A stretch of 64,000 nucleotides of DNA from Amblyomma americanum (taxonomy: Eukaryota > Arthropoda > Arachnida > Ixodida > Ixodidae), in assembly GCF_052857255.1 (NCBI RefSeq), contig NC_135498.1, positions 162,493,624 to 162,557,623 of the forward strand. The letters are read 5' to 3'. Below, piece after piece: positions 32,389 to 44,370 of the stretch. Position numbers and translations under genes: made by a program. The stretch's first letter is position 1, and each line of letters begins with the position of its first letter. The notes beneath the pieces are model-generated. The model was given only the letters and a program-made list of their open reading frames with translations. It was not told the DNA's origin and searched no databases.

Positions 32389-32586
32389 CTACTTTTGTGC
32401 GCCAATGGCTTCGAATTCAACCTCCTGTCCTTCCCGGATGCAATGAAGTTCCTTAGGCTTCCTGTTTTCCATCGCGGTGCAGTGGACGAAAATGGCCTCA
32501 ACGGTGTCGCTGCGATGGAGAAAGCCGTAAACGCCTGCAAAGTTGAACCACTTAACCGTGCCTCGCACACGCTCGGGGGAAATCGG
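32389..32586 (-). pseudogene. Cold-shock domain (Y-box-like) relic
   Basis: The minus-strand translation from about 32571 reads RVRGTVKWFNFAGVYGFLHR, SDTVEAIFVHCTAMENRKPKE, then LHCIREGQEVEFEAIGAQK and a stop at 32389. KWFN...GYGF-like and IFVH are the RNP1 and RNP2 motifs of cold-shock domains, which bind single-stranded RNA or DNA. GTVKWFN, the TA(I/M) after the FVH box and G-x-EVEF match animal Y-box proteins best. The domain, about 60 residues, is contiguous. It stops exactly at its end, and the upstream frame (open to 32775) shows nothing familiar. It could be a retrocopy fragment, a decayed host exon or cargo of a mobile element. It is the only host-protein-like sequence in the window. 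Confidence 0.75.
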
Positions 32587-32599
32587 GGAGCTAATTCGG

Positions 32600-33560
32600 T
32601 GCTGCACCTTTGCGTGTTGATACCTCATGCGCGCACCCTCGGCAGACGTCGTGGAGCGTGAGTGCATTCCGCAATGACACATGGTGTCCTGAAATACGCC
32701 GGCCACATGCACGAAGGCGTGGACGAAGTCGCTGTCTTGGGTGGTCAGGACAGCCGCATGGACGAAACCATACAATCCATCGACGACGGCAGCACGCGCG
32801 AGTCACGTTATACTGCAGGTCTCGAGCAGACCTACCTTTTTCGTAAACGTAGACAGCGATGTCCTCATCAGGAGCTTGGCGCCGCGACCATATCCGCATG
32901 TACTTCGCATAATGCACCTAAGAGTGGCGCGAAAGCTGCCACGAGGGCTGTTGTCCAAGCCGACCTGGTGGAGCAATGCCGACCTTTAATTTGGTGCCAA
33001 GCTTGAGAGGCACGCGGAGACGATCTTCGGCCGTGGACAGAGGGGTCTCGGAAGACCAGGAAGAGCGCCGGGCAGCCATTTTATAGCATCACCTCACTGC
33101 ACTGGGTCCACAGGAAAGCCCCGTATTCCGGCACTGATGCTGGAAGTTCACACCATTCTTCACTTTTTTATGCCGAACTTATTGGCCAGAGAATAATGAC
33201 GGCAGAGATTTATTTCACTGGACCGCTGCTACGCTCAAATTCCCTCCATCCGTCTACATAGGAATACTCTTATTACTTTACTCACTGATCATAGAAGATT
33301 CCCTTTCTACTTTAAAAAGAACTGGCGTATCTTTATATTCAACTTGCTCGTGTTGTATGTTACGCAAAGATGTAAGTCCTTACTTGCGGAATTGTTCCCT
33401 TACTACTCCTTTCGTTTCCCGTCTATAGTCTCTGCTCATCGGACATTACGCCATCTACTTACTCTTCCGTTCTGATAACCCTGCTGCTTGTGCTGTTCTG
33501 AATAAAATAGTTAACCTAATAAGCAGTAAAACTCCTACATATTCCCAATCAGTTCTTTCT
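32600..33560. other. Unassigned sequence
   Basis: Overlapping short frames exist on both strands (32591-32917 minus, 32662-33006 plus) without recognisable motifs. From 33100 to 33560 the sequence is AT-rich with no signal I can support. Confidence 0.4.
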
Positions 33561-34200
33561 TCACTCTCATTTCACCTGCACAAGCTCTGCACAGAGAAGC
33601 GCTCTGTGTTCCTTTGTTGGGCATGGGTGCCTCTCGCTGTGGCCTGACACAGCGTTTGGACGAACTGTGCCTGTAACATTATCTGAGCTTTGACTTGATC
33701 TCTGCTCAGGAAAGAGTGCTCCGAGTTCTGTGGGGCAGGGGTGCCTCTTTTTGTGACCGGTCACTGCAATTTGCCTGACTGTGACAGTGGCGTTTTTTGT
33801 GCCGTGTCATCACCTTTGCACCGGGTTGAGGGCTCTGTGCTTCTTTGTAAGGCTTGGATGCTTCTAGTTGTGGTCTTCGAACTGTGTCTTGCTTGATTAG
33901 AACAGTGACTACAGTTTTTTCCTGTTCGTTTTTTTAATTCACTTCCCTGATTTTCGTCGTGCCGTACTCACTGCGCTTAGGCTGCCTGACTGTTAAAGTG
34001 ACCTTCAGTGTGCTGTGCCTGTCTCTCTGTCTATGACATTTTGTCTGTGCCTGTGACTGTTCTGTCACTGGGTATACACGTTTTTTGTTTGTTGTTTTTA
34101 CTTCCCTGCTTTTATTTTTAAAGTAACCTGAAGAAGAGCGCGAACTTGGACACGAACAGAAGGAAAACACCCAGCGGGTGCTTCCATACCAACTGACCCA
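33560..34200. repeat. Degenerate tandem repeat, step about 115 bp
   Basis: A phrase like ctctgtgttcctttgttgggcatgg followed by gtgcctctcgctgtgg recurs near 33600, 33718 and 33831 in decayed form. Beyond 33900 only T-rich sequence remains, and on the minus strand 34200-34120 resembles the GC-rich end of a Penelope 3' region. The identity of that part is uncertain. Confidence 0.45.
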
Positions 34201-34905
34201 AGCGTCTCTTTTAACGCCTGTAAATCAAGTGTTTTTAGCGTTTAGCGTCTTTTATTATTTTGTATCGGCTTTAAACACGGTAAAGCATTCTTGATCCTGG
34301 CTCTCTCTCTCTCTCCATTATTTATGTTTTTGTATTTTTTCTGAGAGGAACAATAAAAGGGTAAAAGAGTGGAGGGCACCTCGGTGCGGCCATTCGTAGC
34401 GGTGACGGAATTCGTCAGGCTGCGCTGCTGGTGGCAGATGGCGGACACAAATTCGAGAAGTAGGGTCTAAGAAACCGCTAAGAACGGTTGAGCCGTTACC
34501 GAAGCCTCCGAAGATGTGTGTAACTAGGCCGGTTCCACTGAGGAGGCATTGACGCCGTGCGCGGAAGAAAGGGAGGCGGCAGGCGCGGGGCGTGGAACTT
34601 TCCCGCCACTGCGAAGGACGAGCTCAGGGAAAAGTGCCGTCGTGTCGGGGTCGCTGTTCGTCGACTGCGCCATTGCAAAGGACTGATGCTGAAACGTGGC
34701 CATTCTTTGCTGTTGTTTTTGTTGCTACCTCAAAAGCGATGCGTATGGTGCAGATGAAAACAGGAGAATACTAACCCAGTTTTATCTCAAGCGGCTCATA
34801 AATATAAATAGAGGAATCTGTGTTTTAAAAGAAACACGAACTTTGAGAGATCTTGAGGAAATCAAAATTAAAATTGAGGAAACAGTGCGATGAGAGTTCA
34901 ATAAC
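34200..34905. other. Non-coding stretch with (CT)n and a GC-rich patch
   Basis: A short (CT)n run lies at about 34302-34315. The region 34370-34680 is GC-rich relative to its surroundings and open in several frames without motifs. It could be an old 5' region of a LINE or a host CpG-rich segment. Neither can be shown. Confidence 0.35.
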
Positions 34906-35811
34906 TTAATTTTAAAGCAATAATTAGAAATAAAAATAACTTTTAGAGAAAAGTAAGGCCAGCGAGCAGCTAACACAAAACTCCCCCGGTTTCCTTATTA
35001 CACCTCTGTAGAAGCTCACATACGTGCTTAAGGGATGCCAATTGGCGGTTGCATCGAAGGAGAGGAGGACGAGAAGAGTGAACGGCAGCCCTAACTGAGC
35101 GAGAATTTGAAAAAACTGAATTCTCTGCCGTGAAAACCGCCAGCAGTGGAGGATGAAATGATCTATCGTTTCAACGTCGCCGCATGACGCCCATAGGTTT
35201 GATGGCGGGAACCCAGAACACCATAAATATAGATTCAGGCGAGGAATCCTGCAGGGCAGCAGCGTCATGGAAACCTCACATTGCTTTGATGCGCAAGAAA
35301 CTATGTTCCATGGGAATTTTAAGTCTTAGAAATTCGCAGTACAAAGGATGGGCTCATGGCTCAGGTAATGGTCTATTTGGTAAAGTTCATAAAGGGACGT
35401 GGTCAGAAGCGTGAGGTTAGGAACGACATGGGCAACAGGCTCATTGATGGTTGATTTCGATAAGAAATATGCTGTCGAAATTGAAGTAATGCCACAATGC
35501 CCTGGGATCCGCTGAAAACGCACCTCTTGGACATGACATGGCACAAAGTTCATAAGGGACCGGTACAAGAGACAAGTTGCCAAACTTTCTAGTGCTTCCA
35601 AGACTGAGAGACTGAGAGAGAATGATAACTTGAGAAATAAGGCGGGGAACGTATTAAAGGGCCAAACCAATAGCGAGAAACTTAGCAGCAAATTTCGGTT
35701 TATAATCAGGGACCCGGATAGAATAACACCAATCTAGTACGTGGAAATAAAAACATACTCCTGCTTTTTCGCCATGTTGAGATGCATCTGTGAAAAAAGC
35801 TACATGAGACG
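34906..35811 (-). pseudogene. I-type LINE 3' end (RNase H and C-terminus), 5'-truncated
   Basis: From 35811 down, the minus strand encodes AFFTDASQHGEKAGVCFYF with the first RNase H aspartate, then AAKFLAIGLAL and a broken middle, RFQRIPGHCGIT...AYFLSKS near 35520-35450, and YQIDHYLSHEP to LNLYLWCSGFPPSNLWASCGDVETIDHFILHCWRF (35268-35090). That last part carries the Cys/His motif of I-type ORF2 C-termini. It is homologous to 28005-28500. Three frames are used, so it is dead. The left end has an A/T-rich tail near 34905-34940. Confidence 0.78.
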
Positions 35812-36066
35812 AACGGAAGACAAAGACGAAGACCTAGTGGGTGGCTACGTGTCTGCTTCTAGGTCTGTGTTTTCGCTTTTCGCTGTCTTCTCGCGTGTGG
35901 CGTGGGTCGGACAGTGCCCTCCGTGAGACTGAATGCTGACGACGCCCCTGCGGAGAAATTCCCGGCAAGGTGGGCGCATTCACAATTGAGAAAACCCAAC
36001 CGGACCCCTCAGGGGCAAGCTAGGCTTGGCTCGGTGCTGCCGAGCGAGGCCGCGCTACGCGTCTGC

Positions 36067-37470
36067 ATGGATTCTGCGTTGTCGACGACAGCTACGCGAA
36101 TGCCCGCTGTGTTACCACCTGACGCAGCCTCCACGTCCACGCAATCGTCAGCACTCGGGCCTCCAGCCTGCGCCGTCTTCCGATGCTACGACTTTGGCCT
36201 GTGACGTGGACTGCTCCACCGCCTCCGTGCCCGTGGCACTCCCTCAAGAAACTGTGCCCGTCGCGCCAGTTCAGTATTCACACCAAGGGCCGTCACCAGC
36301 GTCTGAGCCTCCTCCACAGATGCCTCCCGTGAGTCAAGGCTCTCTTCCACCTGCTGCGAACTCGTTTCGCGTTACCATCAAGAATACATTGCGCTTTGAT
36401 ATGACCGCCATCCCTGCCCGGAATGTTCAAGCCACAATTGACCACGCTCTTGGCTCTTCGAACTACAGCGAGTTTGTCGTCCATCCCCAATCGAACACCA
36501 TCACGCTAAACTTGTCATCCTTCATGGACGCAAAGAAACTTTGCGCAGTTACGCGGATCCCCCTGGATGACAGCAAGCATGCCATGGTGGAAATATATTT
36601 TGCATCTGGTCCTGACACACTCCGCTGCATGGTTTATCATGTCGACTGCACGAGCCCTCCCGAGGAGGTGCGCGCAAATATTCGCTGCTCAACTCATGTT
36701 GTACTGCAAGCACGGCCTATGGGTCGCCGGGGCTCATACCTGCTCATCCTGCAAGGCCCGTTGACTCTCCCGAAGTACCTTACCTACTACGCTGCGCGCG
36801 TTTAACCACAGCCCTTCCGACCTGGTCGTATTTTTTGTTATGACTGCCACAAAGGAGGACATATGCAAAATACCTGCCCTAGTCCAGCAGCTGTGGCCGA
36901 CATGAATGAACCAACAGTTCCTTGTGCCCTGTGCAAATCGCAGGACCATGATATTCGCTCCCACGCTTGTCCAAAGAAGAAGCAAGCGAAAAAGTTTCAC
37001 AAGTCGCCTGCAAAAATGGTTGTTCCTACAAGTAATCGCTTTGCAGCTCTCGCATTTGACGACAACGACTTCCCTGAACTTCCTTTATCTGAGCCCGCTG
37101 CTCACCATACGTCTCCTCACCAGCGTACATATGCACAAGCGGCTCACCTTCCGGGATCAAATGGTACGCCAAAACGTCCAGTGCATCCATCACATGTGGA
37201 TACCACAGATGAAGACACAGCTTTAGACTTTGCAATCACGGAGGCTCGCCGCTGAATAGACGAACTCACCCAGCGTCGGGAACAGCGTCGTTCTCAATCC
37301 TCTCGAAGATTTATAATAACTCGGGAGCAATCATCAGAGGAGTCACCTCGAGTAAGCACTGGGCCACAATCAGGTACCGACCACCTGTTAGCCGTGACTA
37401 CCCCGACAGTGGATAAGATATTAGCGCTGATGAAGCAGGTGACATCCCTCATCGGGGAAGCTCTTCGGCC
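36067..37470 (+). pseudogene. LINE ORF1 (gag-like RNA-binding protein), frameshifted
   Basis: A likely start is ATG at 36067 (MDSALSTTATRMPAVLPPDAAS). A frameshift near 36190 moves the frame to one that is open to 36805. It has a Pro/Ser-rich N-terminus, then a folded part (FRVTIKNTLRFDMTAIPARNVQATI ... ARPMGRRGSYLLILQGPLTLPKYL). After a stop at 36803 the zinc knuckle CYDCHKGGHMQNTC (a perfect CX2CX4HX4C) and CALCKSQDHDIRSHAC follow, then a basic and Ser-rich tail to a stop at 37253 and onwards to about 37470. LINE ORF1 proteins bind the element RNA to form the transposition particle. Confidence 0.8.
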
Positions 37471-37475
37471 TTGTC

Positions 37476-40400
37476 ATGGATAGCGCATCATCATCTATGG
37501 TGGTGCAGTGGAACTGTCGAGGATTCGCTAATAAGGCTCTGAAGTGAGCATCCGCCTTCGCGACAGAAAGCGGAGGGCATGGGCGTTCCTACTGCAAGAG
37601 CAAATTGCACTCCCACGCCTTTCAGGTTTCTCCGCATACCATTCACCCACTATCCCTGATCGCCGTTGCACCACCTCCTCCCTCAGTCCAGGTAAATCTG
37701 CAATTTATATTCACAGTTCAGTTCCGCACACACCGCTCGACCTTTCACTGTGGTGCAACACACGTCAAGAGGTTGTCGCCCTTGTCGTAAAACCTGCACG
37801 TGCACCCCTTGTCCTAGTTTCTTTTTATAGTCGTCCTGGCTCCGCATCTCCCAATCTGGGATGGGTTCGTTTTTTACGTTCTGCCAAATAGGTTATCCCT
37901 ATTCTACTTGGTTGTGACTTCAACGGCGTGCACAATGCGTGGGGTTACCCATCGGATTCCTCATAGGGTGCACACAAACAGGGATCATTCCTTTCAAATT
38001 CCTTTTCGGATCATTCCTTCCAACTTTTAAACCACCCGAATACTTCTACCCGCCCACTAGGTGGCCCGTATTCACCTGATTTGACTTGGTGGTTAGGCCC
38101 CGGTAACCCTCGTTGGGCTGTTGATTCTGATACTTGGAGTAGCGATCACAGCCCTATTTTTATCTCCCTCACACCTACGCGTCTACGGAAAATACGCCGC
38201 ACTGTACGAATGACATCATGGGACTCTGTACGCGCAGACAATCTTTTATCTACATTCAACCCCTCTTCAGCACTGTCTACTCTCTCTGCTGTTCTCGCTA
38301 CTCGCACTATTACCACTACTGTAAATGAAGACGACCCAAACCCGGACATATATCTCTTGAATCTGTGGGCTCTTCGCCCTATGCAAAGCGCCTAGGCAGA
38401 CAACGCTGGGCTGCATGGTGTGCCCGCCTGTCCTCTACGCAGGGCAATCGACATCTTTGGAGAGTGGTTCACGCAATGGAGCGCCCTTCTCAGGTTTGAG
38501 ATTACACAGAGAGCATTCGCTTCGCGCTAAATGGGGATGAGGACACATTTGCACAACAAGCGGCCCGTCAATTTTTTTCCAAACCATGACTGCACCGCTA
38601 CGTCTCCACCTGACTTATTGGTAACAGAGCCGCCCGTTGGGATTACTTCTGACCTCACCATGGCAGAGCTGCTGGTCTCCAATGAACGTTTAAAAACTAC
38701 TGCTACTCCCGGGCACGACGCATACCTACCTCCTAATTCCGTAACTTGGAAGGGAGGGCTTTGCAAACTCTACTTAATACTTTTAACGAATTGTGGCTTT
38801 CTGGCGTCATGCCGGGAGACTAGAAGCATTCTATTGTGGTTCCAATACCCAAGTCAGGTCAGCCTGCAGTATCGCTCTCGGCCCTTCGTCCAATTTCCCT
38901 TACGCCTACCATCTGCAAGCTTTATGAAAACATTCTAGCCGCACGCTTGTCGTGGTGGCTGGAATCCCATGATTGTTACCCAGATTCCAAAATTGGTTTC
39001 CGCCCACAAATTGGAACGGAGGACGGCCTTGCTACTTTGGCTGCTAACGTGCTTGACCACACTCCGCAGAGTCACCTTGTACGAACCGTAATCGCTACAG
39101 ACATAACAAAGGCATATGATAACATCCTTTACTCTGCCATTCTTGCCTCCCTTCAAACTCTTGGTCTCCCTCACCGGTTCCTCCTCTCCATTCACGCCTT
39201 TTTAGCAAATAGAACCTTCAGCGTGCGTGTTCATGGAAAGCCCTTTGGTAACTTCACTTCCAATAGAGGAGTGCCGCAGGGCACCGTTCTCGCCCCCACA
39301 TTATTTAATATGGCTTTAATTCCTCTTGCTCGAGCCCTAGAGACCATCCCTTTTATCCGAGAGCTTGCGTATGCCCATGATATAACCTTGTGGTGCTGTC
39401 ATCCAGATGCGTCTATTCATCAGTCGGTCCATCAACACGCGCTGGATGTATTGACATCTCGCCTCCCACCTCTGGGTCTAACACTCTCTCCTACTAAATC
39501 ATGTTTCATTCGAATTGTAAATAAAGCCGCCTTTCGGAAAGCTCCCCCTTTAAACTTTACGGTAGATAATTCTCTGATTCCTCAGGTAGAAACTGTTTGT
39601 ATTCTTGGTCTTCTCCTCCATACATCTGGGACTGGCAGCCCGTGGCTGACAGCCACCCGTAAATCGGCTTACGCTACTCTAGGTCTGATTCGTCGCATAG
39701 CTATGCGCTCTGGTGGCGCACGTGCTCATACGGCCAGCCATCTTGTGCGCTCTATCCTTCAGCCACGGATAGTATATCACGCACAATTTCAACGTCTCAC
39801 CCGCAGACGGTGGGACTCCCTTGAAGCTATCAATTGTGAGGCTATGCGCGTCATAACGTATCTGCCTCGTTTAACACTCATACCTGTGCTACAGGAGTTC
39901 GCCCAACTTAATACACTCAGTGAAATCATCGACCAACCGGTGGCAAATAGAGCTCGAAAACAGTCTCCCAAACTTCATCGTTTAAAGACACTTCCACCGT
40001 GGTCCTATTGCTAGCTCACTGACAATCGCCCCACTGTTTCCCTGTCGGTATCAGAAGCGTATCTGCCTGAAGGGTGCATATTATACACGGATGCATCACA
40101 TTCTGCAGAGAGGGGAGTTACTGCTGTGTATAGTCCATCTCATCCGCATCTCAACTCTCGCGCGACGTATACTGCGGATACGTGCACTCCCCTGGCTTTA
40201 GAACTGCAAGCCATTTATAATGTCATTGCTTCCCTTTTGCTCGTTTCAACATTCAATACAGTTCATATTTACATCATCTCCCGCGCCGCCCTTAAACAGC
40301 TTAAAGCTGTTCGACGAACGTTCAAGATTTCACATTCAATTCATGGGCTCTGCGCAATGTACCCATGTCCTGTGCGCATACACTGGATTCGCGGCCATGC

Positions 40401-40880
40401 CCAGGATAAGCGGATGCTGTGGCTCATCTTCATACATTAGACGATCCGCCACCTTCGCCTCTTTCCCCAGATCCGTTCCTGTCCCATGTTTCCGATTCCG
40501 AAGTTCTGCGCCAGCGAATACGCGCTCTAATTCCTCCGTGTTCGCATCCTCTCCCCCATAGTCTTACTTGGCAGGAGGAGGTATCCGTGCGCCAGATTCG
40601 GGCATGGGCGGCTCCGACACCATCTGTCCGTCATCGATGGCGTGCCAAAGATCTACCAGCACCTGACAGGTGCCGTCATTGTAGCGCTGCACCGGACATT
40701 TGTGATAAGCGGCACTTGTTGTAGACGTGCCCAGCGGCGGCTGTTATCAGAAAACGTCTCCTCAGGGAGGTGGGCCTGCGGTGGAACCGCGATAGTGACT
40801 ACGTGAAGTGGACTATGGACAACCGTTTCATTAACAACCTCTGCGACTACCTCGGCGCAACGGTTCTTCACTCCTTCTTT
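37476..40880 (+). pseudogene. LINE ORF2: endonuclease, reverse transcriptase, RNase H; YADD changed to YAHD
   Basis: ATG at 37476 begins MDSASSSMVVQWNCRGFANK, the signature endonuclease start. A stop follows within 25 residues and frames alternate through LLGCDFNGVHNAWG (37905) and WSSDHSPIFISL (38140). Reverse transcriptase is open for 392 residues at 38836-40014: SALRPISLTPTICKLYE, FRPQIGTEDGL, ATDITKAYDN, NRGVPQGTVLAPTLFN, AYAHDITLW and VCILGLLLH. In AYAHD (bases 39370-39381) histidine replaces the first catalytic aspartate. RNase H starts at ILYTDASH (40080) and continues to IHWIRGHAQDK. A C-terminal Cys motif (CRHCSAAPDIC) is near 40660. It is inactive through stops, frameshifts and the catalytic change. 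Confidence 0.85.
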
Positions 40881-40967
40881 TAACTTTCAATTCCGTGCAT
40901 TCCTTCCCCCCTCTTCCGTTTTTCAACTTATGCCTCATGGCACACTTCTCTAATAAAAAAAAAGCTT

Positions 40968-42010
40968 CATTCGTATACTGGAACCGATAATCTTCCAGGG
41001 GACCGTTTAGCACATTGGCAGACAAGTGCTTTGCATAGTGGCAGCGTATGGTCGAAGCAAACGGCTGGTGCAGTCGGCACATTGCTAACGCATCGCAGGG
41101 ACCTAAGCGAGCCAGCAATTCTAGAAAAACAGGTACTCTGTAAACCCAAACTGAGGCAGTTTGCGGAGCGGCCAATGTTTATCTAGAAATAAAGCGTAGT
41201 TTGTCACAAGAAATGGACGAGCCACTCCAGGCAAAGGCTCAAATCCCGGCAGGAAGGTGCCCACTGTGAGGAGCTGGAAGCGAGAGTGTAAGTCCCGTAT
41301 GCGGGCTTCCAGAATGAGGACGCAATTTGCCCGCTGATTTTGGCAAACCCAGTCAAAGCAGTGCAGCGCGCCTGTCCAAAAACACAAGAGGTTGATTTTT
41401 GTATCTAATACAACCGGATTAGAGAACACAAACGAACTATAAGACTGGTCTTACATAAGTCTTATAGAAAAATAAGAGTGTCTCTGCGCACACCGAATTT
41501 CTTATTGCTGATCCGCTCCAGCCGACCGATAGCACGGTCAGATTTTTTTGAAAAGAATAGAATATTTATTTCAAATGAAGTGCCAAAAAAACAAAAACAG
41601 AATTTCACAGAAATGATGTGTACTACATAGAGGACTACACTTTTGATACGAGGTCGCCAGCATAGATGAGGTACTTAAACTACATTTAGGTAGTTATGCA
41701 CTCAACTTGCGGAATTTTGGAGCCACGATACAGTACAAAGATATAAAGAGGGCACGCTGGAGAATGGAAGATTTGTTCACGTTGAGACTTAAAATTTAAC
41801 ACACACAGCCAATCTTCCAGGGCATTGAGGTACGCTTGCAATACCTGGTATTGTGAATGAATGTCTCTATCAGAAGCAATAAAGGCTATGCCATCCGCGT
41901 ATACATACACTTTCATGTCACCCTGAATAGGTATTTTCCGCATGAGTATATTGAAAAGTAAAGGCGACAACCGATCTCTGACGCACACGCCTAGTCATTT
42001 TTGTATGAAA
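40968..42010 (-). pseudogene. I-type LINE reverse transcriptase fragment
   Basis: On the minus strand from 42010: a damaged GVCQG motif (MCVRDRLSPLLFNILM), VYADGIAFIASDRDIHS (YADD changed to YADG), LQAYLNALEDWL, then after breaks LEARIRDLHSRFQLLTVGTFL and FLDKHWPLRKLPQ (41360-41180). These parts align with the palm-to-connection segment of the LINE at 28409-29370, and they include the palm deleted there. Both ends are truncated by neighbours. Confidence 0.75.
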
Positions 42011-42109
42011 CAGATACTCTGTCATCTTTCGTGTTTATATCAAAAAGCATGGCTAAGGTGCAGATAGGTTACCTTCTCAGGAGTTGAAAAAGGAATCAAC
42101 AATTGATTT

Positions 42110-44082
42110 ATGTGAAATTTGCATGAATAGTATTTGCACAGACTACAGATGTATAAGCGATACATGCAAGGAAGTGGCCCTTTTGATGCAATAAGGTGTT
42201 GGTCTGGGCTAGTCCGTACATGGCACTAACTGAAGGCACAGCGCACGAAGGACGGGACATAGAGACAAACACAGCGCTGGCTTACGACTGAAAGGCTTTA
42301 TTGGTCGCACGCAGTAAATAGGCGACAAGCAGCACAATCAACAGAAGAACAGCATCAGTGATGATTCTCGAAAAAAACACACAACAACAAAAGCACAGAA
42401 TCGCAACCTACACAAGCGAACTTAACTGTTACGATCGTCAATTTCTTTTTGTGTTAGCGCACGAAAGGTCTGCTGACAGAGTTTTCAAGTCCCCGGTGAA
42501 TAAAGTGAGCTTCCACGATTTCCCGCGTAAGTTGGTCCTTATGTTTATACAGTATTCTAGTACGGCCGAAAAAAGGAGTGCATTTACATGAAAGCCAATG
42601 TGTAACCAAATTGCTTTTGGGAGGTGGTTTTAGGGAGCGCTTATGCTCACTTAGGCGATCACTGAGGCAGCGCCCTGTTTCGCCAATATAAAATCGCCCA
42701 CAGGATAGCTGTATCTTCTAGACAACAATTTTATGGCACTGCACATAGGGTGATTCGTGATTTTTTCCGCATTCGGGAGGTGGAGGTCCTTCACAGTTAA
42801 CGGCTTTACACCAGCGCTGCAGTTTGTTTGGGGCAGAAAAGATGACTCTGACACCAGCTTTTCCTGCAATTCTTTTCAGGTTATGTGATACCTTGTGCAC
42901 ATAAGGTATCACCGCGAAGTTTCGGTTTTCTGCTGCAAGCAAACTCAGTGTTTTTGTTCTGAATTCGGCAAGAATTTTCTCCGCTACAGAACGCAGGATG
43001 TGGTCTGGAAAGTCAGCCTATTTCAGCCTCATGATCTGGCTTCTGAAGCTGGAGTGCATTTGATGGGAACATGACCTGGAAATGGCATTTTTGAGAAGGC
43101 TGTCGCGACGCCTCGTTTTACTATTTTTGAATGAGAGGATGAGTAAGATAGAAGCCCTTTTTGTGCTCAGGGTGAGAGGCGCCAGCATACTCCTTTGTCG
43201 CACATCCTTATCTGGAGGTCCAGAAAGCGATTGCCGTCATGACCTGGAAGTTCCATCGTTAGTTGAAATGGTTTTAGATTAGATGTGAACAATGTCAGGA
43301 TGTCACTGGCTTGATCTGCAACACTGTGTCCACTGCTTAAACTACAAATCGCCAGAAAGTCATAAACGTAACGAAACACACGTACCACTGAAGGTCCAAT
43401 AAAGCTTTTTGCAAATATTGGTCCAAGAAAGCTAATAGACAGTCACTGAGGAACGGAGCGAGGCCCGAGCTTATACAGATGCCCTCCTTGCGGATAAAGT
43501 AGCTGCCTTTGAAGGACACGACCCTCGAGCACAGATATACATCTAGTAGATCAAGGAGGCTGGCAACGTCGATTCCGCAGTAGTTTTGGAATTTGGTGGC
43601 ACGGTACAGGTCAATCGCTTGACTCACTGCAATGTGCACGGCATCTTGAGGGAGGGAAAAGAACATGTCCTTGATGTCAACACACAAGGCGCTGATATTT
43701 TTCAAAGGCATCTCCTGGAAAAATTCTGACACAGTTGCTGCGCAGCGCACAAGGGAAGGGTCATTGATAGTTAGTTCTGAAAAACAGTTTTGAAGGTATG
43801 ATTTGAGGGCAAGTTGCCAGGTGCCTATTTTGGTTCCAATGACCCGGAAAGGACAATCCTTCTTGTGGGTTTTGGCTGAGAAGAAGCATTGCGAGCTCGA
43901 GTAGGTGCTTTTGTTCACATTGGTTGCCAGTTTGCACAAGCCAGGCCTTTCACATCTGAGCAGTGCTTCTTTTTTTTGCCTTATCTTTGCGGAATGTCTT
44001 CACAAGATGAAAATTTTCACTTCTGGCATCTCGAGCTTTCCTGTGGTAAACAGCCGACGGGAGGACGGCAAAACCACCGTAG
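42110..44082 (-). pseudogene. PLE3: decayed Penelope-like element of a different subfamily
   Basis: From 44082 down: GGFAVLPSAVYHRKARDARSENF, CFFSAKTHKKDCPFRVI, TKIGTWQLALKSYLQ, DIKDMFFSLPQDAV, EGICISSGLAPFLSDCLLAF, then FRYVYDFLAI with the first catalytic aspartate changed to tyrosine (43359-43370), LFTSNLKPFQLTMELPG, IPYVHKVSHNLKRIAGKAGV, and a broken GIY-YIG part (FYIGETGRCLSDRLSEHKRS near 42690-42640). The 3' region has aataaag and, at 42222, an ATG followed by YGLAQTN that resembles the MNQLAQ start of the PLE2 ORF. So this copy too runs into the start of a next unit. It is multiply frameshifted, and its 5' end abuts a gypsy LTR fragment. Confidence 0.82.
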
Positions 44083-44093
44083 AAGTTCGCCGC

Positions 44094-44179
44094 TGTTGAA
44101 GTTCGCCGTCTCCCCTCCTGAAGGACGCGCTGCCGAGCCCTCTCTTGCCGGGTCCCTGTCTTGTCGCCAACACCGAAAC
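44094..44179 (+). repeat. Truncated 5' LTR (last part only)
   Basis: gttgaagttcgccgtctccc through ccgggtccctgtcttg matches 49426-49505. Only about 85 bp remain, adjoining PLE3, so the original left flank and target duplication are lost. Confidence 0.8.
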
Positions 44180-44370
44180 AAATCTGCTGGAGGTGGGATC
44201 AATCTCATGTCCCGTACCCCAACGGTTAGCCGAGCTCCAGTCCTATACCCTTCTGGACGCCCGTTCACCTTGCTAGTCGCCGTATTTGAGGCTTTGCACC
44301 CGAACCTGCACCATCGAGCATGTCCACGGAACAACTCGGCGCCGCCTCAAAGCCTGGCGCGACTACCTGA

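Larger units (their letters stand above)
35812..40965 (+). mobile_element. Nearly full-length LINE with ORF1 and ORF2 (I/R1-like with RNase H)
   Basis: About 5.15 kb: a 5' leader (35812-36066), ORF1 with zinc knuckles, ORF2 with endonuclease, reverse transcriptase and RNase H, and a 3' end at taataaaaaaaaa (40952-40964). It starts directly at the 5' edge of the minus-strand I-type fragment and is followed at 40968 by another, so it may have inserted into such an element. It is the most complete LINE here but carries several frame breaks and a changed catalytic box. Confidence 0.85.

Noticed and set aside
32308..33006. Plus-strand open frames of 114-117 residues
   Set aside because: They overlap the minus-strand cold-shock relic or have no recognisable similarity.
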